64,000 nt of DNA. Source: Omphiscola glabra. Its lineage: Eukaryota > Mollusca > Gastropoda > Lymnaeidae. The notes beneath the pieces were generated by a model. It ran no database searches. It had not been told where the DNA came from and worked only from the letters and a program-made list of their open reading frames with translations. Within the stretch, counting starts at the first letter, position 1, and the number at the start of each line of letters is the position of its first letter. Both the position numbers and the translations under genes were made by a program. Of the stretch, positions 11,185 through 22,724 are shown piece by piece. The stretch is from positions 31,526,013 through 31,590,012 of the forward strand of contig OZ024808.1 in assembly GCA_964017045.1 (NCBI GenBank), in the 5' to 3' direction.

Positions 11185-13080
11185 CGTTCTCAATGTCCAT
11201 TTGTTGTTGTAGTGTCGTGAAGGATGAACTGTCATTAAGGTCACGTTGTTTGTGTAGTGTCGTGATGGATGAACAGTCCTCAATGTCCCGCTGTTTGTGT
11301 AGTGACGTGATGGATGAACAGTCATTAATGTCACGTTGTTTGTGTAGTGACGTGATGGATGAACAGTCATTAATGTCCAGTTGTTTGTGTAGTGACGTGA
11401 TGGATGAACAGTCATTAATGTCATGTTGTTTGTGTAGTGACGTGATGGATGAAAAGTCCTCAATCTCACCGTTGTTTGTCTCAATCTCGCCGTTGTTTGT
11501 GTAGTGACGTGATGCATGAACAGTCCTCAATGTCCAGTTGTTTGTTTAGTAACGTGATGGATGAACAGTCCTCAATGTCTCGTTGTTTGTGTAGTGACGT
11601 GATGGATGAACAGTCCTCAATGTCCAGTTGTTTGTGTAGTAACGTGATGGGTGAACAGTCCTCAATGTCTCGTTGTTTGTGTAGTGACGTGATGGATGAA
11701 CAGTCATTAATGTCACGTTGTTTGTGTAGTGACGTAATGGATGAACAGTCATTAATGTCACGTTGTTTGTGTAGTCACGTGATGGATGAACAGTCATTAA
11801 TGTCCATTTGTATGTGTAGTGACGTGATGGTGGAACAGTCCGCAATGTCTCGTTGTTTGTGTAGTGACGTGATGGATGAACAGTCATTAATGTCACGTTG
11901 TTTGTGTAGTGACGTGATGGATGAACAGTCATTAATGTCACGTCGTTTGTGTAGTGACGTGATGGATGAACAGTCCTCAATGTCCAGTTGTTTGTGTAGT
12001 GACGTGATGGATGAACAGTCCTCAATGTCTCGTTGTTTGTGTAGTGACGTGATGGATGAACAGTCATTAATGTCACGTTGTTTGTGTAGTGACGTGATGG
12101 ATGAACAGTCCTCAATGTCCAGTAGTTTGTGTAGTAACGTGATGGATGAAAAGTCCTCAATGTCTCGTTGTTTGTGTAGTGACGTGATGGATGAACAATC
12201 ATTAATGTCACGTTGTTTGTGTAGTGACGTGATGGATGAACAGTCATTAATGTCCAGTTGTTTGTGAAGTGACGTGATGGATGAACAGTCATTAATGTCA
12301 CGTTGTTTGTGTAGTGACGTGATGGATGAACAGTCATTAATGTCACGTCGTTTGTGTAGTGACGTGATGGATGAACAGTCCTCAATGTCCAGTTGTTTGT
12401 GTAGTGACGTGATGGATGAACAGTCCTCAATGTCTCATTGTTTGTGTAGTGACGTGATGGATGAACAGTCATTAATGTCACGTTGTTTGTGTAGTGACGT
12501 GATGGTGGAACATTCCTCAATGTCCAGTTGTTTGTGTAGTAACGTGATGGATGAACAGTCCTCAATGTCTCGTTGTTTGTGTAGTGACGTGATGGATGAA
12601 CAATCATTAATGTCACGTTGTTTGTGTAGTGACGTGATGGATGAACAGTCATTAATGTCCAGTTGTTTTTGAAGTGACGTGATGGATGAACAGTCATTAA
12701 TGTCACGTTGTTTGTGTAGTGACGTGATGGATGAACATTCATTAATGTCACGTCGTTTGTGTAGTGACGTGATGGATGAACAGTCCTCAATGTCCAGTTG
12801 TTTGTGTAGTGACGTGATGGATGAACAGTCCTCAATGTCTCGTTGTTTGTGTAGTGACGTGATGGATGAAAGGTCCTCAATCTTGACGTTTTTTGGTCTC
12901 AATCTCGCAGTTGTTTGTCTCAATCTTTACGTTGTTTGTCTCGATCTAGCCGTTGTTTGACTCAATCTTGACGTTGTTTGTCTCAATATTGACGTTTTTT
13001 GTCTCAATCTCGCCGTTGCTTGTGTAGTGATGAATAGTCCTCAATGACCAGTTGTTCGTGTAGTGACGTGATGGATTAAT
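11185..13080. repeat. Minisatellite, 45-bp unit, about 41 copies, with 405-bp higher-order repeat
   Basis: Unit: gtttgtgtagtgacgtgatg then gatgaacagtcattaatgtc plus 5 bases. Variants (cctcaatgtcc, cattaatgtca, cgtcg, ttgtgaag) recur every 405 bp: cgtcgtttgtgtag at about 11941, 12346 and 12751, and the gaagtgacg variant at about 12267 and 12672. The period is therefore nine 45-bp units. Because 45 is divisible by 3, frames stay open for up to 444 codons on the minus strand and 272 on the plus; neither has a recognisable fold or normal start context. Confidence 0.95.
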
Positions 13081-14090
13081 CACACTGGCCTTTAAGTCTT
13101 TCTTTTTTAAAATGTGATGAGACGAGATGTTTTTTGGGGGTTTAATTATGTTAATGTCGTTAAATGAATCGGTCAGCGAAGTTGTGTATATGTGATTCAT
13201 GTAATGTATGTGGTGTATATGAATGTAGTCTATGTTGTCTATGCGGTATATGCGCGATACATGGTTTTTGTAATATTAGTTTATAACTTTTATTTCCACA
13301 TCATTTGAGAACCTCTTTTGTACACATTACTTTAATACCGTATATGTTACATTGATAGAAGTTCCCTTCTCTTTATTCCCCTCGCTCCTTTCTTTATCTT
13401 TTCACCTAAAGATCGACACCATCTTGGAACAGCTTTCAAGTTTGATCAAACAATTTGAAGCTTAAAGGTGCCGATAGTTAGGGTCTCCAGGAGATCTGGA
13501 TCTCAATACAATCAACTTCAAATAGTACAAGAAGAAAGATCAATGACCCATATAATGGTGAGTAGTTATGCACACAATATCTTTAAGTAAAATTGTTGAA
13601 TGTCATGGTCGACAACTTTTGTATGGGTTTTTTAACAAAAGGGGGGTGGGGGATATGGTTGGTGGGCACTTATACACACAGACTCACATGAATTGTTTAG
13701 AACTGAAGTGGGCATTTTATACACATAAACATAATACGTATTTTGAACTGGGGTGGACATTTTATACACATAAACATTGGAAAAGTTTGAACCGTGATGG
13801 GAACACATTAAGTTCTAGAGAGGAAATGTTGTTACTCTGAGGTATGGGAATGTAATAAGCTTGTTTCTATACAATTACAAACGGGACAACTGTAGAAATG
13901 AGAAGTATTCCCAAGAAAAAACAACCAACTTTGCCTTTCAGTTTGAATATTCCAGTTTTAAAGAATGTTATATCAGCAAGAAATGGAAAACGTTTTCCTT
14001 GTATCAAACAATCCAATCCAAGTATTTCAATTACGTCATTGTCATTTTAAAAAATCTTTACAACCCTTAGGGCCTATAAATTCAAGGCAC
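13081..14090. other. Mostly unique AT-rich DNA with a short 50-bp repeat
   Basis: Between 13660 and 13810 three diverged units share cattttatacacataaacat. Otherwise no gene, RNA or transposon terminus is seen. Confidence 0.5.
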
Positions 14091-14094
14091 AATT

Positions 14095-14185
14095 TAGAAT
14101 AGGGAACATAACTTAGTATAGGGGACATAATTTAGTATAAGGCATATAATTTAGTATAGGGGACATAATTTAGTATAGGGGACAT
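14095..14185. repeat. Short tandem repeat, about 19-21-bp unit
   Basis: Five units of tagtataggggacataattt, diverging at the first and third. Confidence 0.85.
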
Positions 14186-14530
14186 GCTTATAACAAATTT
14201 TGTATCATCTTACATTAGAAATTTCATTAATTTGTAATTTTAATACAATCCAACGACAAGGGGAGGTAACTCTACACAATTTTACGTACATTTAAACGTG
14301 ATAATTGAGAATGGCTGAAAGTTTATCTTAACGCTATGAAACTATTCATTTACTACGCTTTTTAAAAAGAATTATCAGCTTGTAAAAAAATAAATTCATA
14401 TTAGAATTTCAAACAATTTTCAAATTGGATATAACAAATTAATTTTTGTATATACAAAATTAAGCACAATTATTTTCGCATTCCATGAATATATTTTGTA
14501 TTATTACATTGTCATGTTTTAAAAAATAGT

Positions 14531-14933
14531 TCAGCAGATAGTTTCTGGTTTTTCACAGACAAACGGCATCTTTGAAGCACAATCGTCATCAGCTAAAAGG
14601 TATTGGGATTTATACAAGGACGCCCTCGCACAGTCATCCTTCTCTGACGCATTTCTGGAATATCCCGCGTGGAACAATTGTTCCAGTGTCTTGTCATCCA
14701 CCACCTGTCCGTCATCCACCCACACAAATCGTCCCTCAACTTCCTGGTCACTGAGTCCAATCCAGGTTTTCTTCTGTTGGTTGGCCATAGAGGCAAAAAT
14801 GACGTATTTTTCCCAAGATTTGGCCACGTAAAGTTGTGAGTCCAGACACTGGCATGTGGTCAGTGCGTGGGTGTAGTTGACACTGATGGGTAAGTAGGCT
14901 GCGTATGCACTCGATGTGTTGTAAGTGTGGGTG
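14531..14933 (-). CDS. L2 terminal exon: C-type lectin domain
   Basis: 403 nt, one leading base then 134 codons including TGA. Key landmarks: CQCLDSQLYVAKSW, KKTWIGLSDQEVEGRFVW and DDGQ (the classic WIGL...EGxFxW core), DDCARASL, then DDDCASKMPFVCEKPETIC and stop. The spacing of the conserved Cys and Trp residues fits a long-form C-type lectin fold. The usual Ca-site triplets EPN/QPD are not present where expected (the segment reads HAGYSRNASEKDDC), so sugar binding of the canonical kind is uncertain. Acceptor: tgtttttactag. Confidence 0.92.
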
Positions 14934-16397
14934 CTAGTAAAAACAAATTCTTTGCGTTAGGCATGTATAAATAGTAGTTTTGTAAGATATTTATATCATT
15001 AGACAGGTATACAAATCTAGTTTTGTTTAATATTTATATCATTTCTAAAAGTAAAAGAGAAAGAATGTGTCAACAAAAAGAAACTTTAACTAACAAATAT
15101 TTTATGTTAAACGTTTTCGTGTTAGTCACCCTCTGTGTCTATAACTACGTTATAAAGATCTTTTACTAGTCATGTGAGTACACCTTCTGCGTCTATAAGT
15201 ACGTTATAAAGGTCTTTTACTAGTCATGTGAGTACAACCTCTGCGTCTATAACTACGTTATAAAGGTCTTTTACTAGTCATGTGAGTACAACCTCTGCGT
15301 CTATAAGTACGTTATAAAGGTCTTTTACTAGTCATGTGAGTACACGCTTTGTCTTATTCTGATAACTACGAGCATGAGGGGTGAAACTCCAGGACCGTAG
15401 GAAAGACTTGCAAACAGGGGCGAGAATAGGGGTTGCATACGGGGCGATCGGTCCCTGGTGGTCAGCCCATGGACGCACTATTTTATATGGACGGGTGGCA
15501 GAAAGTGTTATGGCTACATTGTTTCTCAGCACTGCACACAAAGTTAAACCACCTATTTTTTACCTGAAGTTGAGGTATGCCCCACAACCATTCCGTAGGT
15601 AAAGTTGTCCCTCTGACATACTGGGTGGAGGGTGGTAGGGGGATAGGCCTGACCCTGGTGTGCACATCTTTGTGAGATTGTTGTACATGAAGCTGTTGAA
15701 GGTCAGTGGATATCTGAGGGTGAGAACTCGGATTGCTATTACCTCTAAATAACATAATGGGGATATTAACTATTTACTCTTTGATACTAACAAACAAAGG
15801 GCGAGTGGGCGATAGTGGCACTGGGAAGGGTGGGAATGGGGGACTATGGAGTGGCGGTAGTAGTGAGGGGATGAGTTTAATTTAATTTAAATAGATATCA
15901 CTCTTTATTATTGACATATAAAAATTATAACACATACGTGTTATAAACAACAACTGCCATTGAAAAGATGAACAGTTTAATTATTGCAACACATCATTCA
16001 TATATACAGCATAATATTGTGTTTCACAAGACATGGTACATACGTGCAGCCTCATACCTGAATAACAAGACACGGTACATACGTGCAGCCTCATACCTGG
16101 AATAGCAATACATGGCACATACGTGCAGTCTCATACCTGGAATAACAAGACATGGTACCTACGTGCAGCCTCATACCTGCAATAGCAATAAATGGCACAT
16201 ACGTGCAGCCTCATACCTGGAATAACAAGACACGGTACATACGTTCAGCCTCATACCTGGAATAACAAGATATGGCACATGAGACATCCGATGACTCGGT
16301 CCAACCTGGTCCCAACCGTTCAGCACCACAAGACGTCCCCCATTTCTTCGTAAACACATGCTTACTGGATGCTGTGTCCATGTGGATTAAAGATGTT
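14531..16397 (-). CDS. Lectin gene L2: secreted C-type lectin-like protein
   Basis: Gene-level entry. Exons 16257-16397, 15564-15713 and 14531-14933 join in phase (2 to 1 at both junctions) with GT donors and AG acceptors, and the stop TGA is at 14533-14531. The product order is a Cys-rich N-terminal segment, a PAN/apple-like module, then a C-type lectin domain ending at the C-terminus. The signal peptide is not in the same open frame as in L1, so a further 5' exon is expected upstream of 16397 and was not found. Compared with L1 and L3, residue 5 of the middle exon is Phe where the others have Cys, so a disulfide may be lost. Likely role: carbohydrate or pathogen recognition in haemolymph, by family analogy. 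Confidence 0.82.
15120..15346. repeat. Minisatellite, 54-bp unit, 4 copies
   Basis: Units start gtctataactacgttataaa (15137, 15191, 15245, 15299) and contain ttactagtcatgtgagtac. The array lies in the L2 intron between the PAN-like and lectin exons. Confidence 0.94.
15564..15713 (-). CDS. L2 exon: PAN/apple-like module
   Basis: 150 nt with the same phases as the L1 exon. It reads YPLTFNSFMYNNLTKMCTPG, a Pro-rich linker, MSEGQLYLRNGCGAYLNF. Acceptor is caccctcag and donor AG|gtaaaa. The Phe at position 5 replaces the Cys seen in L1 and L3. Confidence 0.85.
16035..16275. repeat. 40-bp repeat spanning the L2 first-exon donor
   Basis: About six units of cctggaataacaagacatgg plus tacatacgtgcagcctcata. 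The copy at 16236-16275 contains the end of exon 16257-16397. On the minus strand each unit reads ...gttattccag|gtatgagg, so each intronic copy reproduces the exon end and the 5' splice site; the ttgttattccag stretch also resembles an acceptor. Confidence 0.9.
16257..16397 (-). CDS. L2 N-terminal exon (Cys segment)
   Basis: Reads KHVFTKKWGTSCGAERLGPG, WTESSDVSCAISCYS and ends AG|gtatga. It matches the end of the L1 exon 7250-7545 (TCGPMRLEPGW..NCAVSC). The proposed acceptor at 16399-16398 (ttatccacag) gives 1 + 46 codons + 2 bases. The 3' end is firm; the 5' end is uncertain. Confidence 0.72.
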
Positions 16398-16424
16398 CTG
16401 TGGATAACTAAGGACAACAACCCT

Positions 16425-16745
16425 GTTAGATGTCAGTGGACCATTATATGCAGTCAACCATGGTAGATGTCAGTGGACCATTATGTGCATTCAACCATGT
16501 TAAATGTCAGTGGACCATTATGTGGCGCAGTCGACCATTTTAGATGTCAGTCGACCATTATGTGCAATCAGCCATGGTAAATGTTAGTACACCAGTATGT
16601 GGTGTAGTAAACCATGGTAGATGTCAGTGGACTATTATGTGCAGTCAACAATGGTATATGTCAGTAGACCATTGTGTGGTGCAGTCAACAATGGTAGATG
16701 TCAGTGGACCAATATGTGCAGTAAAACCACGGTATATGTCATTTG
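16425..16745. repeat. Minisatellite, about 36-41-bp unit, about 8 copies
   Basis: Units share atggtagatgtcagtggacc, attatgtgcagtcaac, with length variation from an inserted gtg/gcg. Confidence 0.9.
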
Positions 16746-17097
16746 ACAATTATGTGCAACTTTATAAACAGTACGTACCTAAGCTTTAGCGATAAGTAAT
16801 TTTAGCCATTCATTGAGATATTACACTGTTCTAATAGGTGAGGCAAATAGTAAGATCATGATCTGGTGAAGATCTGTGATTACTCTATGATGACTATGCC
16901 TAGTACATTGGAAATCTACTCCATCTGTTCAGCCGAGACGTACAACATGTTCCTCACGTAGGGCTCTCCCGCTTCCCCCCCCACCCCACGGCCTCACCTG
17001 AAACATCTATTGAGGGACACTCGGTTAACAAATAACAAATGCGCTATAGAATTTCTGGGAACAGGCTGCAATGCCGGCAGGTAGGGTCCCTGTTATG

Positions 17098-17321
17098 GTC
17101 TAGCCCAGTGGTCGACAAATCGCGGCTCACAAGCCGCATGCGGCTATTTCGTGACCTGAGTGCGACACGACCAGCAGGCCATAAATAAGTTTTGATTCCA
17201 AAAAACATGGTTCTTGACAGGTTCTTGAAAAAAATTAGGCTTTCAATTTTTTTTTAAAAATCGTCCTGCTGCTGATTTTTGGCTCTTTTGATTAATGAGT
17301 TTTCCGACCACTGGTTTAGCC
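17098..17321. mobile_element. hAT-type MITE with 8-bp target duplication
   Basis: A 208-bp element at 17106-17313 starts cagtggtcgacaaa and ends ttttccgaccactg, imperfect terminal inverted repeats of the hAT type. It is flanked by gtctagcc (17098-17105) and gtttagcc (17314-17321), an 8-bp duplication with one mismatch. No transposase is encoded. The inner part holds ctcacaagccgcatgcggct. Confidence 0.85.
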
Positions 17322-17782
17322 TGTTAAAATATGTGTCAATGGGACAGAGCTCAGTGCGCATCTGTGTCACTAGATCAGTCTCTACAATATCTCCCGCTGT
17401 TTAACTGAGTTAAACTCAGAAAATAGGTACAATCAAAGTTAGCTCTCTTATTTTAAGTGTTTATTCTTTACCCCATTTGTCTCCTCTATTTCTCTACATT
17501 CAGAAAATTTGATCAGTAGAATAGGAGAGGTGTGTGGAGATGGTGTGGAGATGGTGTGGAGATGGGCGCGTTGTTTTCTTGATACGGAGGGGGGCAGTAT
17601 TTTAGGCAAACTTGATTTTTTTCGTGGAATAGCGCGGCAAATATCCCCCCTCCCCACCTTTATGTTAGGCACGTTTGAATGTTTTTGTCAAATTCGCGCA
17701 CAGTCTTTATACATGTCCCCAACTATGCAGTTGTACAATCAATATATAGCGTTTTATTATCCCAAAGGTAATTTATTTTATC

Positions 17783-17975
17783 CATGCTTGGATGCAGTAA
17801 GGTATTGTTAACCATGCTTGGATACAGTAAGGTATTGTTAACCATGGCTGGATACATTAAGGTATTGTTAACCATGGTTGGATACAGTAAGGTATTGTTA
17901 ACTATGGTTGGATACAGTAAGATATTGTTATCCATGGCTGGATACAGCAAGGTATTGTTATCCATGTTTGGATAA
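17783..17975. repeat. Minisatellite, 30-bp unit, about 6 copies
   Basis: Units of ggatacagtaaggtattgtt followed by aaccatggtt. Confidence 0.95.
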
Positions 17976-18109
17976 TGTAATTTCTTCTATCCAAGCCTAG
18001 ATACAGTTATTTGTTATTCAATATTAGCGTTATTTGATGTTTAAATCTTACACAACATTTCATAATATTGAAACCACAGATAAAAGTTATACTTTCCACA
18101 TCATTAATT

Positions 18110-18240
18110 TCACACACGATAATGTGTACATAAATGCGTGTTACAGCAATGTGTAAATACTTGCGTGTTACAGAAATGTGTACATGCATGAGTGTTACAG
18201 AAATTTGTAAATGATTGCATGTTATAGTAATGTGGACATT
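18110..18240. repeat. Degenerate repeat, about 30-bp unit
   Basis: Four or five units with gtgttacagaaatgtgtaca and a variable centre. Confidence 0.75.
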
Positions 18241-18475
18241 TTTTTTTACTATTCTCTTCCTGACTATGAGGTTTGAGGTAATTGACATGGTTGTAAATTA
18301 TTTGTTTTCACATTTATTTGAAATAAACACTTGCATTAAACTAAAGTTTGAATAGCTACGAAGGTGAAACCAAGCTATCTGACTAAAACACAAGAATAAA
18401 ATATCCGTAATTATTTATCTACATAGTCTAATTATTGATTAACCTAAGAAATGATCTCAAAGTAAAACTTAAACA

Positions 18476-18635
18476 GTAAAATTCATATTTACAGTAAAAC
18501 TAACACTTACTGTAAGACGAATTTTTACAGTAAAACTAATAAAGTAAAATTCATATTACAGTAAAATCAATGCTCAAAATAAAAATCATATTACAGTAAA
18601 ACTCATAATTACAGTCAAACGTATACTTACATATA
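18476..18635. repeat. Degenerate tandem repeat with acagtaaaa core
   Basis: Units of 15-25 bp built on 'cat(a)ttacagtaaaac'. The same motif family recurs in the arrays at 24240-24910 and 25640-26365, which suggests related minisatellites at three sites. Confidence 0.65.
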
Positions 18636-18639
18636 GGAA

Positions 18640-19460
18640 AGAGAAATATAATCAGTCGGCACATATCAGCAAGAACAATATTACTAATAATATTTTCGTT
18701 GTTTCTTACACACAAGTTGCTCTTTCATGAGTCTACTGAATGTTATGTGTCTTAGTGTTGGTGAATCCTGAGTTCATGAATCCTAGGAACATTAAATCAG
18801 CTCTTAATAGTTACACTTTCTTGTGTTACAATAAGACAATTAATATTGAACAAACTAACACAAATATTTCTAAAGTGAAAATTGATTATCTAAGTTCGTT
18901 TATTGATAATACACAAATGATCCGACAATGGAGATTATGCTGGATCATTGATTGTAAATATTGAATATTGAACACCAAAGATAACAATCGAACAAGATAT
19001 AGTGAGGTGTGGGAGTGGTATGGTTATATTATGGTCAATTTGATTATTCAGGGGCAGTTTTCATCTTGCTTGGTCATTATAAATAATGAACGATAAAATC
19101 AGCAATTTAATAATTTTGTATTTGTCTACGACAATCTAGGATAATTTATTACATTTCCCGGTCATTATAAATACTGCTATTATTTCTCTGGTCACTTTAA
19201 TAAATTAACAGCAATTTGGCAATGTGCGTATGGTGTGATTCTCGCTGGCCAATCAGCAACCATTTTCGGTGGCTTGTCGCTTGTACCATCTTGCACTTTA
19301 AAGAGTTCACTACTGTTTTCAGTTCTTTGCTGGGTTCTATCCACGAGAGTTCTACAGTTTTCTTTGGATGTTACACAGCTTATGTGCGACGAATTGTTTA
19401 TTGTTTTTGCCTTAAATTGACTTTGGGTTTTTGTCTATTAAGTTTTAGTTATTTTTCTAA
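18640..19460. other. AT-rich stretch without a supported gene
   Basis: A few 'ggtcattataaat' repeats near 19070-19200. The region leads directly into the integrase-like pseudogene and may include its 5' part. Confidence 0.4.
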
Positions 19461-19468
19461 AAAATAAA

Positions 19469-20640
19469 ATGCAGGAACAGTTGTTTACTGATGTAAGTGA
19501 TATGAAGCATCGTTTCAATGAATTGTGTTTATCAAAAGGTCAGAATACACACATTCTCACAAAACAATAATACTTGGAGTTAATAGAAAAGGTTAAAACA
19601 TCTAAAAGCAAAGTAGTCAGAAAAAACCCGAGGATTATCAGCGCTTACGCAGGTTTGACGTGATAACTATTGGAGGGAAGGAAAAGTTGATACTTTCTGT
19701 AGAGGAAAGTAAAGAGCAGATTAGTGATAACTATTGGAGGGAAGGAAACGTTGATACTTCCTGTAGAGGAAGGTAAAGAGCAGATTAGGTTTTACGTACA
19801 TCGTGAAGAGATATTTCAACTTTTACATGATGCACATATTGCAATTGGGCACGGTGGTCGAAACCGTATGGAAAAAGAGATAAATTCAAAGTATAAAAAC
19901 ATCACAAGAGAAATGAAGGTAACGTATCTAAATTTATATATGATGTGCGATAACAAACACGGTTTAGCAAAAAAAGGTTTAGTTGTAAGACCGATACTAA
20001 GTAAAACATGAACTCAAGATGTCAAGTCGATTTAATCGACATGCAGTCACAAGCTGATGATCAATACAAATTCATACTTGTAAACCAAGATCATTTAACT
20101 AAATTTATTCAATTTCGACTTGATAAAAGCAAAAGAGCAGAAGAGGTAGCTTATGTACGTTTGGGTATCTTTACCATTTTTGGTGCGCCTACTATTTTGC
20201 AAAGTGATAATGGGAGAGAATTTGCAAACAATACTATTAAAGAACTATGTAGCATGTGACCCGAGTTAAAGATGGTACATGGGAAGCCCAGACACTCATA
20301 AAGTCAGGGCTCCGTAGAATGTGCGAATCAGGATGTGGAAAATATGCTTTGTTCGTGGCTGGAAAACAATAACAGTAGTAAATGGTCAGAAGGCTTACGT
20401 TTTATTCTGATTATGAAGAACAGAGCTCATCATAGTGGCATAAACTGTACTCCATATGAGGCCATGTTTGGAACAAAGTTAAAAGTTGGTCTAAAAAGTT
20501 TTCTACCTACAGACGTTCTGCCTAATGTAAATTGTGAAGAGGACCTAGTAAGTAAATGTAAAAGATCAAAACAATTTACAGTCTGTAGAAGAAGGTGCAC
20601 TGCAAAATGAACCAGGGTCAAATTCTTGAGCGGAGCTAGG
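19469..20640 (+). pseudogene. Broken DDE integrase gene (KRBA2-like / gypsy-derived)
   Basis: Pieces in three frames read in the order of a retroelement-type integrase: an N-terminal segment from ATG 19469 (MQEQLFTDVSDMKHRFNELC), an H..H zinc-binding-like stretch near 19826-19850 (LLHDAHIAIGHGGRNRM), then the catalytic core with LIDMQSQAD, QDHLTKF, GAPTILQSDNGREF and GSVECANQDVENM. That gives recognisable D, D and E positions. The core resembles the domesticated/retroelement integrases annotated as KRBA2-like in many animals (recalled family). It has at least one frameshift near 19660, an in-frame duplication (19655-19720 versus 19724-19786), stops at 19566, 20009, 20257 and about 20307, so it is inactive. 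Confidence 0.78.
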
Positions 20641-20701
20641 TCCAAGTCAACATAACAAGGAGGAACTATCTTCTATTGATATTCATGTTCAACCTTGAAG
20701 T

Positions 20702-21052
20702 TTGTTATCTAAACCAAGTTCTGATTTCCATAACAACGAAAGAGAAATAAATGTCTCCGAGCCATCTAATCATCAAGTCTCTGGTCATGAAAGACGCGCG
20801 TATGTAGGTTATGAAGATTCCTCAGAAGATCCCAATGTGAAAAAAAGAAAAGCCAAGATATTAAAAATTAGGGACATTTCAGCAAGCAATCTAAAAAATA
20901 ATGCCCAAATGTTTACATTGACCGTAACAGTTATATTGCAACAGGGGTTATGTAGGTGCAATTGGGGTTTTGTAAGTGGCTACAAGCAAAACATTTCAAT
21001 AGTTTATTTTAGCTACCGAGTCTATATAATTTACAATAATTATCCACGTTAA
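20702..21052 (+). pseudogene. Possible tail of the integrase element
   Basis: A 116-codon open stretch with an acidic/Lys-rich segment (EDSSEDPNVKKRKAKIL) directly follows the integrase scraps on the same strand. Not recognised on its own; continuity with the element is inferred from position. Confidence 0.3.
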
Positions 21053-21055
21053 ATT

Positions 21056-21142
21056 ACATTACATAAAAAACACTATTCTATTACATAGATAAGACTATTC
21101 CATTACATAGATAAGACTATTCCATTACATAGATAAGACTAT
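21056..21142. repeat. Short tandem repeat, about 24-bp unit
   Basis: Four units of cattacatagataagactat(tc). Confidence 0.9.
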
Positions 21143-21939
21143 TTCATTGCACTAAATATATGACATTATCTTGTTTGGTTGAGTGTAAGCTCTTATCACC
21201 CTGACAATTTTGACAACGGCTTGCCTCATTAGGTAGGCATTATGAAGCTGGCTATTTTGACAATGACTTGCCTTATCAGGTTGGCATCGCTGTAATGATT
21301 TTATAAACACAAGTCTTCTTGTTTCAACATCTAGACCAGTTCTCGTTTTCGGGGGCATCATTCCTGTAAATATCATTCATGAAAAATGTACATAAGAGTT
21401 GAATTCAGCGTTACATCGAGCCGCTTTTAAGGTATTTAAAAATACAAGTTAAAAACTTTAAACTCATCTTTCGCAAAACTGCAAAACTACACTTAAGTAA
21501 ATTTTGTAATTGGCCCTTCTAAGGCTCCCATTCAACCAACAACGGGGAGCAATTTTGAAAAGGTAGCTGTAGAAATTATTGCCCCCCCCCCCATTAGCAT
21601 AAAATCAACTAAGGGCACATATTTATTTTAACATTAATTGACATGCCATCAAGATGACCAGAAGCAGTGCCATTAAAATTCATTGTTTTAGAGACTATTT
21701 GTGCGGCACTATTGTAGAGTACTAAATATGGCTTTCCACACACGATGTTGATAATGGAAGACACTTTATCTTAAGCATGGCCAATTATGTCACCAAAGTA
21801 CTGGGCGTTATTGAGATATATATTCCACAAGATAGTGACAACAAGCTACAACATGAGGTATTTTGGAAAGTGGGAAAACAACCCCCAAATATTATGCTTT
21901 CTAAAACAATGAAAGAAGATCCGATACATTGGCCAAGTA

Positions 21940-22655
21940 ACAATTGGTAGGGACAGATCATTTACAGTAAACAACAAACCAAACAAGGTTTGGTAGGGAC
22001 AGATCATTTACAGTAAACAACAAACAAAAACAAGGTTTATTAGGGACAGATCATTTACAGTAAACAACAAACCAAACAAGGTTTGGTAGGGACAGATCAT
22101 TTACAGTAAACAACAAACCAAACAAGTTCGCGTTGTAATAGACACGGCTGGTGAACTGAAGGTCTTCAAGCAACCAAACAAGGTCGACTTGTAATAGACA
22201 CGGCTGGTGAACTGAAGGTCTTCAAGAACCCAAACAAGGTCGACTTGTAATAGACACGGCTGGTGAACTGAAGGTCTTCAAACAACCAAACAAGGTGGCC
22301 TTGTAATAGACACGGCTGGTGAACTGAAGGTCTTCAAACAACCAAACAAGGTGGCCTTGTAATAGACACGGCTGGTGAACTGAAGGCCTTCAAACAACCA
22401 AACAGGGTCGCCTTGTAATAGACACGGCTGGTGAACTGAAGGTCTTCAAGCAACCAAACAAGGTGGCCTTGTAATAGACACGGCTGGTGAACTGAAGGTC
22501 TTCAAACAACCAAACAAGGTGGCCTTGTAATAGACACGGCTGGTGAACTGAAGGTCTTCAAACAACCAAACAGGGTCGCCTTGTAATAGACACGGCTGGT
22601 GAACTGAATGTCTTCAAACAACCAAACAAGGTGGCCTTGTAACAGACACGCTGGT
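21940..22655. repeat. Two adjoining minisatellites, about 46-52-bp and 56-57-bp units
   Basis: First array (21940-22130): gggacagatcatttacagta plus aacaacaaaccaaacaagg, four copies. Second array (22130-22655): gtaatagacacggctggtga, actgaaggtcttcaaacaac and caaacaaggtggcctt, nine copies. They share the 'accaaacaagg' edge, so one probably grew from the border of the other. Confidence 0.93.
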
Positions 22656-22724
22656 CAGGCAAAGGTTTTATTAAGATAATATAACAATTACCCTGAACAT
22701 TTAACCACTGTCAAAAAGACATCA

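Noticed and set aside
11546..12880. 444-codon minus-strand open frame
   Set aside because: It is the 45-bp minisatellite read in a stop-free frame; the opposite strand is equally open and no domain or splice context exists.
13440..13500. Promoter-like or RNA gene signal
   Set aside because: No consistent motif or structure beyond a short purine-rich phrase.
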